DNA of 64,000 nt, from contig NZ_CP014206.1 of the NCBI RefSeq assembly GCF_001563225.1, positions 1,178,001 through 1,242,000 on the forward strand, written 5' to 3'. Below, piece after piece: positions 47,279 through 55,750 of this stretch. A program made the translations under genes and the position numbers. Origin of the DNA: Pseudodesulfovibrio indicus (GTDB taxonomy: Bacteria > Desulfobacterota > Desulfovibrionia > Desulfovibrionales > Desulfovibrionaceae). Each line of letters starts with the position of its first letter. Positions within the stretch are counted from its first letter, which is position 1. The notes under the pieces are model-generated. The model was not told the origin of the DNA, did no database searches, and saw only the letters and a program-made list of their open reading frames with translations.

Positions 47279-47444
47279 CGGCGAGCGACGATTTTTCCGA
47301 TTAACACGGAAAACAGGATATTGCGGGACAGGCGGCGTGGTGCCGCCTGCCCCGCAAAATGCATATTCAACCGCAGCAAGCGGCGGACGCAACGAAGCGG
47401 GAATGGCGGCTTCGCTTCATCACAATCCGTGAGGAGGATCACCG
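47279..47444. other. Spacer with hairpin between the zraP-like gene and the DUF4405 gene
   Basis: A strong hairpin at about 47321-47353 (GCGGG.CAGGCGGC / GCCGCCTG.CCCGC, 5-nt loop) lacks a T-run. It may give partial termination or protect the abundant zraP-like message. GTGAGGAGG lies before the ATG at 47445. Confidence 0.5.
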
Positions 47445-48263
47445 ATGTTTCGCAAGATCACATCCCTGACCGCGTTTCTCTCGTTCATCGTCACGCTTTT
47501 CACCAGCGTCATCCTGTACATCGTACCGGAGGGGCGCGTTGCCTATTGGGCCGACTGGCATCTGCTCGGCCTGACCAAATCCCAGTGGGGCGACACCCAC
47601 ATCACCGTTGGCGTCCTGTTCATCGTGGCCCTGCTGCTGCACATCTGGCTCAACTGGAAGCCGCTCATGGCCTACATGAAGAACAGGGCCCGCGAGATGG
47701 TCGTCATGACCGCGCCCATGATCGTCAGCTTCGTGCTGACCTTCGTGGTCTTCGCCGGAACCCTGGCCGGGCTGCCGCCCATGCGCCAGATCCTCGATTT
47801 CAGCGCCTCCATCAAGGACGCCGCCACCGAGACCTACGGCAATCCGCCCTACGGCCACGCCGAGACCAGCCCGCTCAAGAAGTTCTGCGGCTTCCTCGGC
47901 CTGGACGTGAACAAGGCGCTCGAAGCCCTGCGCGCCGCCGGGTACGATCCCTCCATCAACGAGAACACCCTGGTCATGGACATCGCCCGCTCCAAGGGCG
48001 TCAGCCCGCAGCAGGTCTATGACGTGATCCGGGGCGGACAGGGCGCGGACCCGTTCTCCATGATGCCCCCGCAGCCGCCCGAAGGGACCGGCAAGATGAC
48101 CATCGCCACCGTGTGCAAGACCTACGGCCTGGACATGGCCGAGGTCCTGGCCCGCCTGGAGGCCAAGGGCGTCACGGCGGACGCCGGGAGCACCTTCAAG
48201 GAGCTCGCGGAGACGAGCGGCGTGTCGCCCAAGGAACTCTATCTCTACGTAAGGGGCGAATAG
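47445..48263 (+). CDS. DUF4405-type membrane protein with two C-terminal repeats
   Basis: A 272-residue protein. The N-terminal ~110 residues hold three membrane helices with spaced His residues (DTHITVGVLFIVALLLHIWLNW is part), the DUF4405 pattern that resembles diheme cytochrome b membrane cores. The soluble C-terminal part contains two tandem ~50-residue repeats: FCGFLGLDVNKALEALRAAG...ARSKGVSPQQVYDVIRG and VCKTYGLDMAEVLARLEAKG...AETSGVSPKELYLYVRG. The function is unknown. The kinase gene starts 5 nt after the stop, so this protein probably works with the sensor, perhaps in redox or envelope sensing (inference). Confidence 0.78.
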   Translation: MFRKITSLTAFLSFIVTLFTSVILYIVPEGRVAYWADWHLLGLTKSQWGDTHITVGVLFIVALLLHIWLNWKPLMAYMKNRAREMVVMTAPMIVSFVLTFVVFAGTLAGLPPMRQILDFSASIKDAATETYGNPPYGHAETSPLKKFCGFLGLDVNKALEALRAAGYDPSINENTLVMDIARSKGVSPQQVYDVIRGGQGADPFSMMPPQPPEGTGKMTIATVCKTYGLDMAEVLARLEAKGVTADAGSTFKELAETSGVSPKELYLYVRGE

Positions 48264-48267
48264 CCGC

Positions 48268-50109
48268 ATGGATGTCGTCCACCCGGAAGGAAGGGAGAAG
48301 GGTCCCCTGGTCGCCCTGGTCCTGGCGCTCATCGTGCTGGGGCTGGGGAGCCTCTATCTGACCTGGCAGTCCATTGCGCAGCAGCGCAAGATTGTCGAGG
48401 ATCACATGATCATGACCGGCAACTCCATCCTGCGCGGCGTGGACAACAATATCTTCCGCATCGCCCGGACCCTGCGCATGGGCAACCAGTCCGCGCCCCT
48501 GTTCCGGACCATGACCGAAGAGCTGTTCACCGAGCTGGCCAAGTCCGAGGACATCGAGTTCGTGACCCTGTTCGACCGGTCCGGCCAGCCCCTGGTGACC
48601 TCGGTCAAGGAGGGCATGCATCCCATCTTCCAGCTGCCGGAGGCCGTGGCCGAGGACATCGAGCCGGGCCGCGCGTGGCACGTCATGGCCGAGGTCGGCA
48701 AGACCAGCGTCCTGCTCTCCGGGTTGCAGGTCCGTTCCGGCATCGCCGCGCTCCTCGGCCTGGAAGAGCCCGGCGGAGAGCACGGGGGCGGCCATGGCCA
48801 GCGCCGGGGGATGGGACCTGGCATGGGACCCGGCATGGGACCGGGCATGATGTTCGACGACTCCCGCTCCTCGGTCTACCTGGTGGTGGGCCTGAACGCC
48901 GAAAAGCACATGCGCCAGTTCCGCCAGTACCGGCAGGCCGCCACTTACCAGACCGGGTACGTGTTCCTGGCCGCCGTGGTGCTCTGGTCCCTGGCCTTCG
49001 CCTACCTGCGCAGGCGCGGTGCGAGTCGCAAACTGGTCCGGCTGGAGCGGTTCCAGAACAAGCTTCTGGACAACATGCCCGACGGCCTGGTGACCCTGGC
49101 CGAGGACGGCGAGATCCTGGCCGCCAACCGCTCGGCGCGGGAGCTTCTGGCCCCGGACGAGGAGGACGGCAGCGCTTCCCGGAACCCGCCCGAGATCGTG
49201 GGCGCCAACTGGCACGACTTCGACTTCGGCCGACGGACCGCCGAGAACAACCCCTCCGGCCCGGTGGAATGGGAACAGTTCGACTACCAGGACCGCAGCC
49301 TGGAGATTCTTTCCCTGCCCTTCCAGGAGCACGACGAGGACGAGGCCTCGGAGTCCCGGCAGTTGCTGGTGCTCATCCGCGACCGCACCCACATCCGCTC
49401 CCTGGAGGAGGACCTGAACGAGGCCAAGCGGCTGGCCGCCATCGGCTCCCTGGCCGCGGGCGTGGCCCACGAGGTGCGCAATCCGCTCTCCTCCCTGCGC
49501 GGCTTTGCCCAGCTCTTCGCCACCAAGCTCAAGGGCCAGGCCCCGCTGGACCAGTACGCCGCGGCCATGGTCCAGGAGGCGGACCGCCTCAACCGCGTGG
49601 TCACGGACCTGCTCTACCTGGCGCGTCCCCGCCAGCTGGACCCGTCCCCCATCGACCTGGCCAAGGTCGGCGACTCGCTCAGGCAGCTCATGCGTTTTGA
49701 TTTCGAGGACAAGCAGATCGAGCCGGAGTTCGACTTCGGGGCCGAGCCGGTCTACGCCGACCCGGACGCCCTGCGCCAGGTGCTGCTCAACCTCATCTCC
49801 AACAGTCTGGACGCCATCCAGGGGTGCGCCGACTGCGACAAGCCCGGCCACATCCGGTTGACCTCCAGCCAGGGACACAAAGGGGTCTGGATCATCGTGG
49901 CCGACGACGGTCCGGGCATGGACCCCGAGATCCGGGACGAGGTGTTCAAGCCCTTCGTCACCGGCAAGAAGACCGGCACCGGGCTGGGGCTGGCCATCGT
50001 CCAGAACATCATGCGCGCCCACAAGGGCCGCGTGCTGATCGAATCCGAACCGGGCAAGGGGACCGAGATGAAGCTCTTCTTCCCGGATCACGTCGCCGAA
50101 GGCGACTAA
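48268..50109 (+). CDS. ZraS/NtrB-type sensor histidine kinase
   Basis: A 613-residue membrane kinase. One membrane helix near residues 14-34, a periplasmic domain to about 230 with a Gly/His/Met-rich insertion (GGEHGGGHGQ and repeated GMGP) near 172-195, a second helix, then a PAS domain (LLDNMPDGLVTLAEDGEILAANR near 267). The kinase core has GVAHEVRNPL with His401, N-box LLNLISNSLDAI, G1 DDGPGMDP and G2 GTGLGLAI. It would phosphorylate the regulator encoded 9 nt downstream. The insertion resembles the tail of the ZraP-like protein, which hints that both bind the same ligand. Confidence 0.92.
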   Translation: MDVVHPEGREKGPLVALVLALIVLGLGSLYLTWQSIAQQRKIVEDHMIMTGNSILRGVDNNIFRIARTLRMGNQSAPLFRTMTEELFTELAKSEDIEFVTLFDRSGQPLVTSVKEGMHPIFQLPEAVAEDIEPGRAWHVMAEVGKTSVLLSGLQVRSGIAALLGLEEPGGEHGGGHGQRRGMGPGMGPGMGPGMMFDDSRSSVYLVVGLNAEKHMRQFRQYRQAATYQTGYVFLAAVVLWSLAFAYLRRRGASRKLVRLERFQNKLLDNMPDGLVTLAEDGEILAANRSARELLAPDEEDGSASRNPPEIVGANWHDFDFGRRTAENNPSGPVEWEQFDYQDRSLEILSLPFQEHDEDEASESRQLLVLIRDRTHIRSLEEDLNEAKRLAAIGSLAAGVAHEVRNPLSSLRGFAQLFATKLKGQAPLDQYAAAMVQEADRLNRVVTDLLYLARPRQLDPSPIDLAKVGDSLRQLMRFDFEDKQIEPEFDFGAEPVYADPDALRQVLLNLISNSLDAIQGCADCDKPGHIRLTSSQGHKGVWIIVADDGPGMDPEIRDEVFKPFVTGKKTGTGLGLAIVQNIMRAHKGRVLIESEPGKGTEMKLFFPDHVAEGD

Positions 50110-50118
50110 GGAACAGAT

Positions 50119-51592
50119 ATGACCGAAGAACGCATTGCACTCATTGTCGATGACGAGCCGGGCCACCGGATGATGGTCCGCGCCGTGCTGGAGGACGACG
50201 GCTGGACCGTGCTGGAAGCCGAGTCCGGCGAGCGCGCCCTGACCGTGCTGGCCGAGGAGGCCGAGTCCGACACCTATCCCGACGTGGCCATGGTGGACAT
50301 GAAGATGCCCGGCATGGACGGCATGCAGCTGCTCAAGGAATTGCAGGTCCGGCGGCCCTCCATGCCCGTGGTCCTGCTGACCGCTTTCGGCTCGGTCGGC
50401 TCCGCCGTGGACGCCATGAAGCGCGGGGTTTTCGACTATCTGACCAAGCCCGCGGACAACGACGAGCTCACCGCCGTGCTGGGCAAGGCGTATGAATACC
50501 ACAAGCTTTTGGAAGAAAACGCCCGGCTGCGCGCCGAGGTGGGCAGCGAGCCGGACTTCATCGGCGGCAGTCCCGGCATCGAGCGGGTGCGCGACCTCAT
50601 CGCCCAGGCCGGGCCCACCGAGGCCACGGTGCTCATCCTGGGGCAAAGCGGCACCGGCAAGGAGCTGGTGGCCGAGGGGCTGCACCGCGCCAGCCAGCGG
50701 GCGGACAAGCCGCTGATCAAGGTCAACTGCGCGGCCCTGCCCGACGACCTGCTGGAGTCCGAGCTCTTCGGCTACGAGAAGGGCGCTTTCACCGGCGCGG
50801 TCAAGGACAAGCCGGGCCGGTTCCAGCTGGCCGACGGCGGCACCCTGTTCCTGGACGAGATCGGCGAAATGCCCGGCGCGCTCCAGGCCAAGCTGCTGCG
50901 CGCCCTCCAGGAAAAGACCATCGAGCCGCTCGGTTCGGTGCGCACGCTCCAGGTGGACACCCGGATCATCGCGGCCACCACCCCCCCAGACCACCAACCC
51001 CGCGCGCCGCCCCCCGCGGCGGGGGGGGGGGGCCCCCGCCGCAAAAAAAATCATCGCGGCCACCAACCGCAACCTCAAGCGCGAGGTGGAGGCGGGGCGG
51101 TTCCGCGAGGACCTCTATTACCGGCTGGCCGTGCTCGAAATCCGCATCCCGCCGCTGTGCGAGCGCAAGGAGGACCTGCCGTTGCTGGTCAGCTTCCTGC
51201 TGCGCAGGCTGGGCAACAAGAACAACAAGATCATCCGCACCGTGACCCCGGCCTTCCTCGACGCCCTGTCCGGCTACGACTGGCCCGGCAACGTCCGCGA
51301 GCTGGAGAACGTCCTGGAGCGCGCCCTGATCCTGTCGCGTTCCGACGCCCTCGGCCCGGACCTCCTGCCGCCCCAGATCACCGGCGCGCGCGAGAACGTC
51401 ATCGACATGCAGCTCCCCGCATCCGGCCGCATGGCCCCCTCACCGGCCAACCTCGAAGAGGCCGAAAAGCAGGCCATCATCCAGGCCCTTGAGGAGAACG
51501 GCAGCCACCGGGAACGGACGGCGGAAGCCCTGGGCATCAGTCGGCGCACCCTCCAGTACAAACTCAAGAAGTACGGATTGACGAGGCGGTAG
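50119..51592 (+). pseudogene. ZraR/NtrC-type sigma-54 response regulator, frame broken by an 85-bp insertion
   Basis: The sequence encodes a receiver (Asp60 in [11 protein letters not shown]), a sigma-54 AAA+ domain ([16 protein letters not shown] near residue 220, FLDEIGEMP) and a Fis-type DNA-binding end (GSHRERTAEALGISRRTLQYKLKKYGL). The frame is lost at 50981 inside the AAA+ domain and resumes at 51066. ATCATCGCGGCCACCA occurs at 50965-50980 and again at 51050-51065 with a C/G-run and A-run between. Deleting 85 bp restores [16 protein letters not shown], which is the family consensus. I think that this is a gap-closure or slippage artefact and that the true gene is intact, but the given sequence is broken. 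Confidence 0.85.
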
Positions 51593-51749
51593 GCGGCTTC
51601 CGATAGCGGTCTTTCCGCAACGCCCCGAAGGGGTGAGCCCCAGGACGGGGCGAATCAAAGCCTAGTGCGAGCGCGGGGGAAGAGCCGCTGCCGGGTGCAT
51701 CGCCACCCGAATCGCTCCATTCAGGAGAGAAATACGAACCCCGCCCAAC

Positions 51750-52220
51750 GTTCCTCTTCCGGAGCGCCTTGGGGCGCAGCCCCAACAGCGGCTTTCACAC
51801 CCCGCCACTCCGTCCGAAACTCCTCTTCTGGAACGCCTTTGAGGCGCAGCCTCAAACAGTGGCTCTCCTACCCCGAAGTCCCGTCCGAAGGCCCCTCTTC
51901 CTTCGCTCTTCGTACCGTTAAGCGGCAGGGAGCGAGCCCTGTTCTGGACGCCTAGAAGCCGACCGCGAAGGGGCGGCGGCTCCGCTTCCGTGACCCGGAG
52001 GTATTCCATATAAGGGGCGCTCTCGTGGAGACTGTCCCTATACTTTTGATCAGATGGAGCCGCCCCGAGCGGATCGGATTCTTGGCGGCCAAACTCGGGC
52101 GGGGCCGCCCCCCAAAGCATTTTTCTTTGGTTCTTTCTTTTTTGCTTTGGAAAAAGAAAGAACCCCGCCGGGAGGGCTGTTAAAACTTGGAGGAGCGCCA
52201 GCGACGGCTCTCCCACAACC
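51750..52220 (-). repeat. Composite repeat R5 (head only, inverted)
   Basis: Head modules only, on the - strand: TTGGGGC-TGC-GCCCCAA, TTTGAGGC-TGC-GCCTCAAA, the GGCTTCTAGGCGTCC block, and the GGTTCTTTCTTTTT stem near 52125-52165. No ~385-bp tail unit is present. Its end at about 52220 is fused directly to the first orphan rhs segment. Upstream (51594-51611) the word GGCGGCTTCCGATAGCGG follows the regulator stop, as after livF. Confidence 0.88.
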
Positions 52221-52898
52221 AGTTCGGCTCCCCGTACCAGGTTGTGGGTAAGCACGACAACGTGATAAAGGAAATCGTGTACGACCCGTTCGGCGGGATC
52301 ATCGAGGACACAAACCCGGGCTTCCGCATCCCCCTCGGCTTCGCGGGCGGCCTGCACGACCGGGACCTGGGTTTCGTCCGCTTCGGCTGGCGCGACTACG
52401 ACGTCAAAACCGGCAGATTGACCGCGCCTGATCCCATCGGGGATCGGGGCGGTGACCCGGGCTGGTACGGCTACTGCTTGGATGATCCGGTAAACGGGGT
52501 AGACCCGGCGGGGTTGGAAGGCTCGTCGCCAGTGCCAGGAGTTGAGTTTGATAAAAATGGAATTCCAACCAACGAACTAGGTCTGGAGCCTCCGGATTTT
52601 ATGCTAGACCCCGTAATGGATTGGCTACCGGCTATCCCCGTTGGCAAAGCTGTAAAAAAAAGTCGGAGCGGCCAGTCGCAGAGCTTATCAGACAGGCAGA
52701 GAATTCAATGTCGGTAAAAATGTCCGAGTAGCCCCGTTTGGCAACAGGACAGATCACCCCTTGGGGAAATATCCTCACTATCACCGACGGGGAAAGCTCA
52801 ATCCCGCCACAGGGGAACCCGTCAAGGGGCAAGGCAAGAAGCAGCATCGTCCCGCAGAAAGCAAAGAGGGTGACACCTCCTTCTGGGATCGTTTCTAA
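52213..52898 (+). pseudogene. Orphan Rhs core fragment with toxin tip 1 (frameshift at A8)
   Basis: The frame carries the end of an Rhs core (EIVYDPFGGIIEDTNPGF, GFVRFGWRDYDVKTGR, DPIGDRGGDPGWYGY, PVNGVDPAGL) and then a variable tip. No start codon or upstream Rhs barrel is present, so it is a displaced 3' cassette. After DPAGL the frame shifts within the A8 run at 52654-52661; with seven A it continues as VGAASRAYQTGREFNVGKNV, then APFGNRTDHPLGKYPHYHRRG, and ends SFWDRF* at 52898. PHYHRR-type ends recur, as I recall, in many Rhs toxins and look nuclease-like. Recognition of the core is firm; toxin activity is inferred. Confidence 0.8.
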
Positions 52899-52953
52899 CT
52901 GTGCGATAATGAGAGGAGGGGGACCCCCCCCTTTTTTTTGCAACGGAGAATAT

Positions 52954-53346
52954 ATGCTAATGAAAGTTACATTTCCTGTTTTCATCTTTGAGGGGCAGGA
53001 CCTCAGCGTTTTCCTGACGGCTAAAGACTTATCTGATTATATTGAATGGTATGATGTTGAAGATGGCATCTTCAGAGGATTCGATTTCACCGGTCGCCAC
53101 CTGGGGCTTTTGGTTGACGAGAACAAGGACGTCCAATGCAAAATCCTGGAAGGGGAAAATGGGAACGATGAGCTTATGAGAAGAGTCCGAACTCTTCTGC
53201 GAGACTCTACTCCTCCGATTGGAATCAGCGACAATGAAAACGCAACAAAGGCGGTTGCAGTGGGATTGTTCGTGGAACGTAGCCGAACCGCTCCGACCGT
53301 CATCCAATGGCTGAAAAGTTGCCTCGGACAGTGCCGTCGCCGGTAG
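52954..53346 (+). CDS. Candidate immunity protein for Rhs tip 1
   Basis: A 130-residue protein: MLMKVTFPVFIFEGQDLSVF, YIEWYDVEDGIFRGFDFTGRH, then KAVAVGLFVERSRTAP. No family is certain. It is soluble and lower in GC than the Rhs cores on both sides, as expected for an imported immunity gene. CGGAG lies 5 nt before ATG 52954. It follows the tip by ~55 bp that include a C7/T9 run. The C-terminal ~20 residues may be read into junction sequence. By position it should neutralise the tip 1 toxin. Confidence 0.6.
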   Translation: MLMKVTFPVFIFEGQDLSVFLTAKDLSDYIEWYDVEDGIFRGFDFTGRHLGLLVDENKDVQCKILEGENGNDELMRRVRTLLRDSTPPIGISDNENATKAVAVGLFVERSRTAPTVIQWLKSCLGQCRRR

Positions 53347-53393
53347 TGAGGTTGTGATTCCTTCAGAATTTGTACTCCCCCGGTCGCCGGGGG

Positions 53394-53908
53394 TGCCCCA
53401 ACCCGGCCTTCCGCATCCCGCTCGGCTTCGCGGGCGGCCTGCACGACCGGATTTGGGTTTCGTCCGCTTCGGCTGGAGAGATTACGACGTCAAGACCGGC
53501 AGATGGACCGCGCCTGATCCCATAGGGGACCGGGGCGGTGACCCGGACTGGTACGGCTACTGCTTGGATGACCCGGTAAACGGGGTGGACCCGGCGGGGT
53601 TGTTTGACTCGAATAGCCCCTTAGGACGAATATTAGAAAAGGGTTTTGACAGGTCCATGCAAATGGCCGGTGGAGGAGCTGTCGCCGGAACTGTAGGTGG
53701 GCTGGGATTTGGTACTGTCCCCGGAGCTGTTGCTGGAGGGCTGATCGGCTTTCCCGTGGGAATGCTGGAAGGCACCATCAAAGAAGGCTGGGCTAAATAC
53801 AAAAAGACAAAAGAAGATCCCCGAAATGACGCTGTTGAAAAATCTCTCGACGGGAAAGAAGAGGTTTTCGACAAAGGGAAAAGGTATGATTGGAAAAACT
53901 TCAGATGA
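53394..53908 (+). pseudogene. Orphan Rhs core fragment with tip 2
   Basis: The core segment begins at about 53398 (FRIPLGFAGGLHDR), has a one-base deletion after GGLHDR compared with cassette 1 (CGGATTTGGG for CGGGATTTGGG), then continues as LGFVRFGWRDYDVKTGRW and PVNGVDPAGL. Tip 2 has a long glycine/alanine-rich hydrophobic region (MAGGGAVAGTVGGLGFG, PGAVAGGLIGFPVGML) and a charged end (KKTKEDPRNDAVEK). No toxin family is recognised. The hydrophobic part suggests membrane activity or a linker whose effector part is short or lost. Confidence 0.75.
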
Positions 53909-54197
53909 TACAAATGCAATAAAGTGTGATATATGCGGTTGTTCATTGCAAATTATTAATCGAAGAAAATGGGGTGTATGGACTCTTTCCGTTGCGGTGT
54001 TGATGGCAATTGTTGCCGTGCTAGACATGCTCATTGACACCGATAATATAAACCTCTTTGGATTTGATTGGATATCGGCAGCTATATTCACGGCTCTTGG
54101 CATCTGGATTCTTCGAGGGGAGAAATATCTTCTTCGCTGTAAAAAATGCAAAATTAGCAAACTCACCAATACACCTCCAAGATGTGCTCGTGGCTAA
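53886..54197 (+). CDS. Candidate immunity protein for Rhs tip 2, two membrane helices
   Basis: A 103-residue protein. It starts near the end of tip 2 and overlaps it by 23 bp. The N-terminus has CDICGC and the C-terminus CKKC, which together could form a zinc ribbon, with two hydrophobic helices between them (WGVWTLSVAVLMAIVAVLDML and FDWISAAIFTALGIWIL). It is AT-rich compared with the surrounding genes. A membrane-embedded immunity protein would fit a membrane-acting toxin. No family assignment. Confidence 0.58.
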   Translation: MIGKTSDDTNAIKCDICGCSLQIINRRKWGVWTLSVAVLMAIVAVLDMLIDTDNINLFGFDWISAAIFTALGIWILRGEKYLLRCKKCKISKLTNTPPRCARG

Positions 54198-54300
54198 ATA
54201 GATTGCTTGTCTGAAATAGTGAGCCATACCCAATATGGAGCTGGGTATGGCTCATCAGCACTTTCTGAAATTATTCAATCGCTCTACTGAACGGGTTTCC

Positions 54301-54487
54301 TTCAACGTGATAAAGGAAATCGTGTACGACCCGTTCGGCGGGATCATCGAGGACACCAACCCGGCCTTCCGCATCCCGCTCGGCTTCGCGGGCGGCCTGC
54401 ACGACCGGATTTGGGTTTCGTCCGCTTCGGCTGGCGCGACTACGACGTCAAGACCGGCAGATGGACCGCGCCTGATCCCATAGGGGA
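54301..54487 (+). pseudogene. Third orphan Rhs core fragment, truncated
   Basis: The 187 bp repeat the cassette 1/2 core (NVIKEIVYDPFGGIIEDTNP, FRIPLGFAGGLHDR) and share with cassette 2 the same missing base after GGLHDR. The match stops after DPIGEKGG, without a DPAGL motif or a tip, about 25 bp before the stop codon of the convergent WcbI-like gene. It marks the right edge of the rhs array. Confidence 0.82.
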
Positions 54488-54512
54488 GAAAGGCGGCGGT
54501 CCCACGCCCCGG

Positions 54513-55690
54513 CTAACTCAACGCATGCGCCCTGATCTCGTCGAGGCGGGCGAGGTAGTTGGCCTGGTAGAGGGGGCCGTTGCCGAGGAAGGCCTGGGCG
54601 GCGGGCCGGTGGTTGTCGCAGAACTGGGCCATGAGCGGGTTCTTGAAGATGCGCCCGTAGTTGCGGATCATGTGCAGGGTGTTGTGGCACACGGGCATGA
54701 ACTCCCCGGCGGCGGCCAGCAGGCGGGTGTAATCCTGCCGGAGGTCCAGGAAGAACGCGCCCACGGCCTCGGCCCACGGGTAGTTGTCGCGGGTGGCGAA
54801 GCGGTCGATCATGGTCTCCTCGTCCATGACGGCGGGTCGCCAGGGGCGGCTCCACTCCGGGGGCACGGCCTCGTTTTCCGAATACTCGACGCGCCCGGTT
54901 TCCAGGAAGGCGGCGATCTTGTCCGCGAGCCTGGCCCACAGGGAGCCGACGTGTTCCAGGTCGCGGCCGGCGTGCAGCCCGGTGACGCGGCCGCCGGACT
55001 CCTCCAGCCGGATCTTGAGGAACGGGCAGTGCGGCTCGATGCACCGGTCGGACTCGGACCAGGCTCCGGCGAAGACCCGGTCCGCATCCAGCACGCGCAC
55101 GCCGAGTTCGTGCTCCCAAATTTTGAAATGGCTGGGCGCCTCGCGGCTCAGGCCGGACCAGCCGTTGAGGTATGAATATGGGTCCGGGCCGAAGGCCGGG
55201 TGGTGCGAGAGCCGTGAGGCGACGAGGATCGGGACCTTCGGGAACCGCTTGCGGAGCACGGCCAGGAACCGGCCGTACCGCTGCAGGTAGGTGGCCGGGT
55301 TGGGGCGCAGCCCGGTGCACTCGGCCTGGACGCGTTGGGCCAGGTCGGGCCGGGCGGCCAGGGCGGCATGGTCCAGGTAGAAGGCGAACCCGTCGCGGTT
55401 GTGGACCAGCAGCGGCGTGTTCTCGTGGAACAGGTTGAGGACCAGGAGCCGGGGCGGCTCGTCCGAGGGGGCGATGATCTCGAACTGGTTGAAGGGCGTC
55501 CTGCCGTGGAACCAGTCCTCGGCGTCGGCTCCGGCGAGCAGCTCGCGGAGCGCGTCCGGCACCGTCCCCCCGGCGCTGGGATAGGTCAGGGGGAGGCGAG
55601 CACGCGGTAGGCGGCCGGGTGGCCCAGCCCGGCCACGGCGCGGCTCAGGAAATCCATTTGACAGTTGCCCAGAAAGTACAGCATTTTCAT
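54513..55690 (-). pseudogene. WcbI-like protein, frame broken at a G5/C5 run
   Basis: The start MKMLYFLGNCQMDFLSRAV (from 55690) carries the WcbI-type NCQ motif, but this frame stops at 55586. The long remainder (54513-55562) is in another frame. Adding one C in the run at 55589-55593 (+ strand G5) joins them as LASPLTYPSAGGTVPDALRELL and gives a protein of about 392 residues with NRDGFAFYLDHAALAARPD, PILVASRLSHHPAF and a helical C-terminus. This may be a sequencing slip or a true mutation. It belongs to the same family as 17535-18374 only at the N-terminus as far as I can see. Confidence 0.68.
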
Positions 55691-55750
55691 TCCAGTGTAT
55701 TCGTTTTCGTCACCGCATCCATACGCCAAGGACAACCGTGGGGGCAAGTC

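Noticed and set aside
52738-53346. A 202-residue frame including the candidate immunity gene 1
   Set aside because: Its first ~70 codons overlap the toxin tip in the wrong frame and cross a C7/T9 run; the start at 52954 has its own CGGAG.
51593-54512. Insertion sequence or prophage fragment as the source of the accessory block
   Set aside because: No transposase, integrase, terminal inverted repeats or target duplications were found; Rhs cores and the composite repeat explain the sequence.
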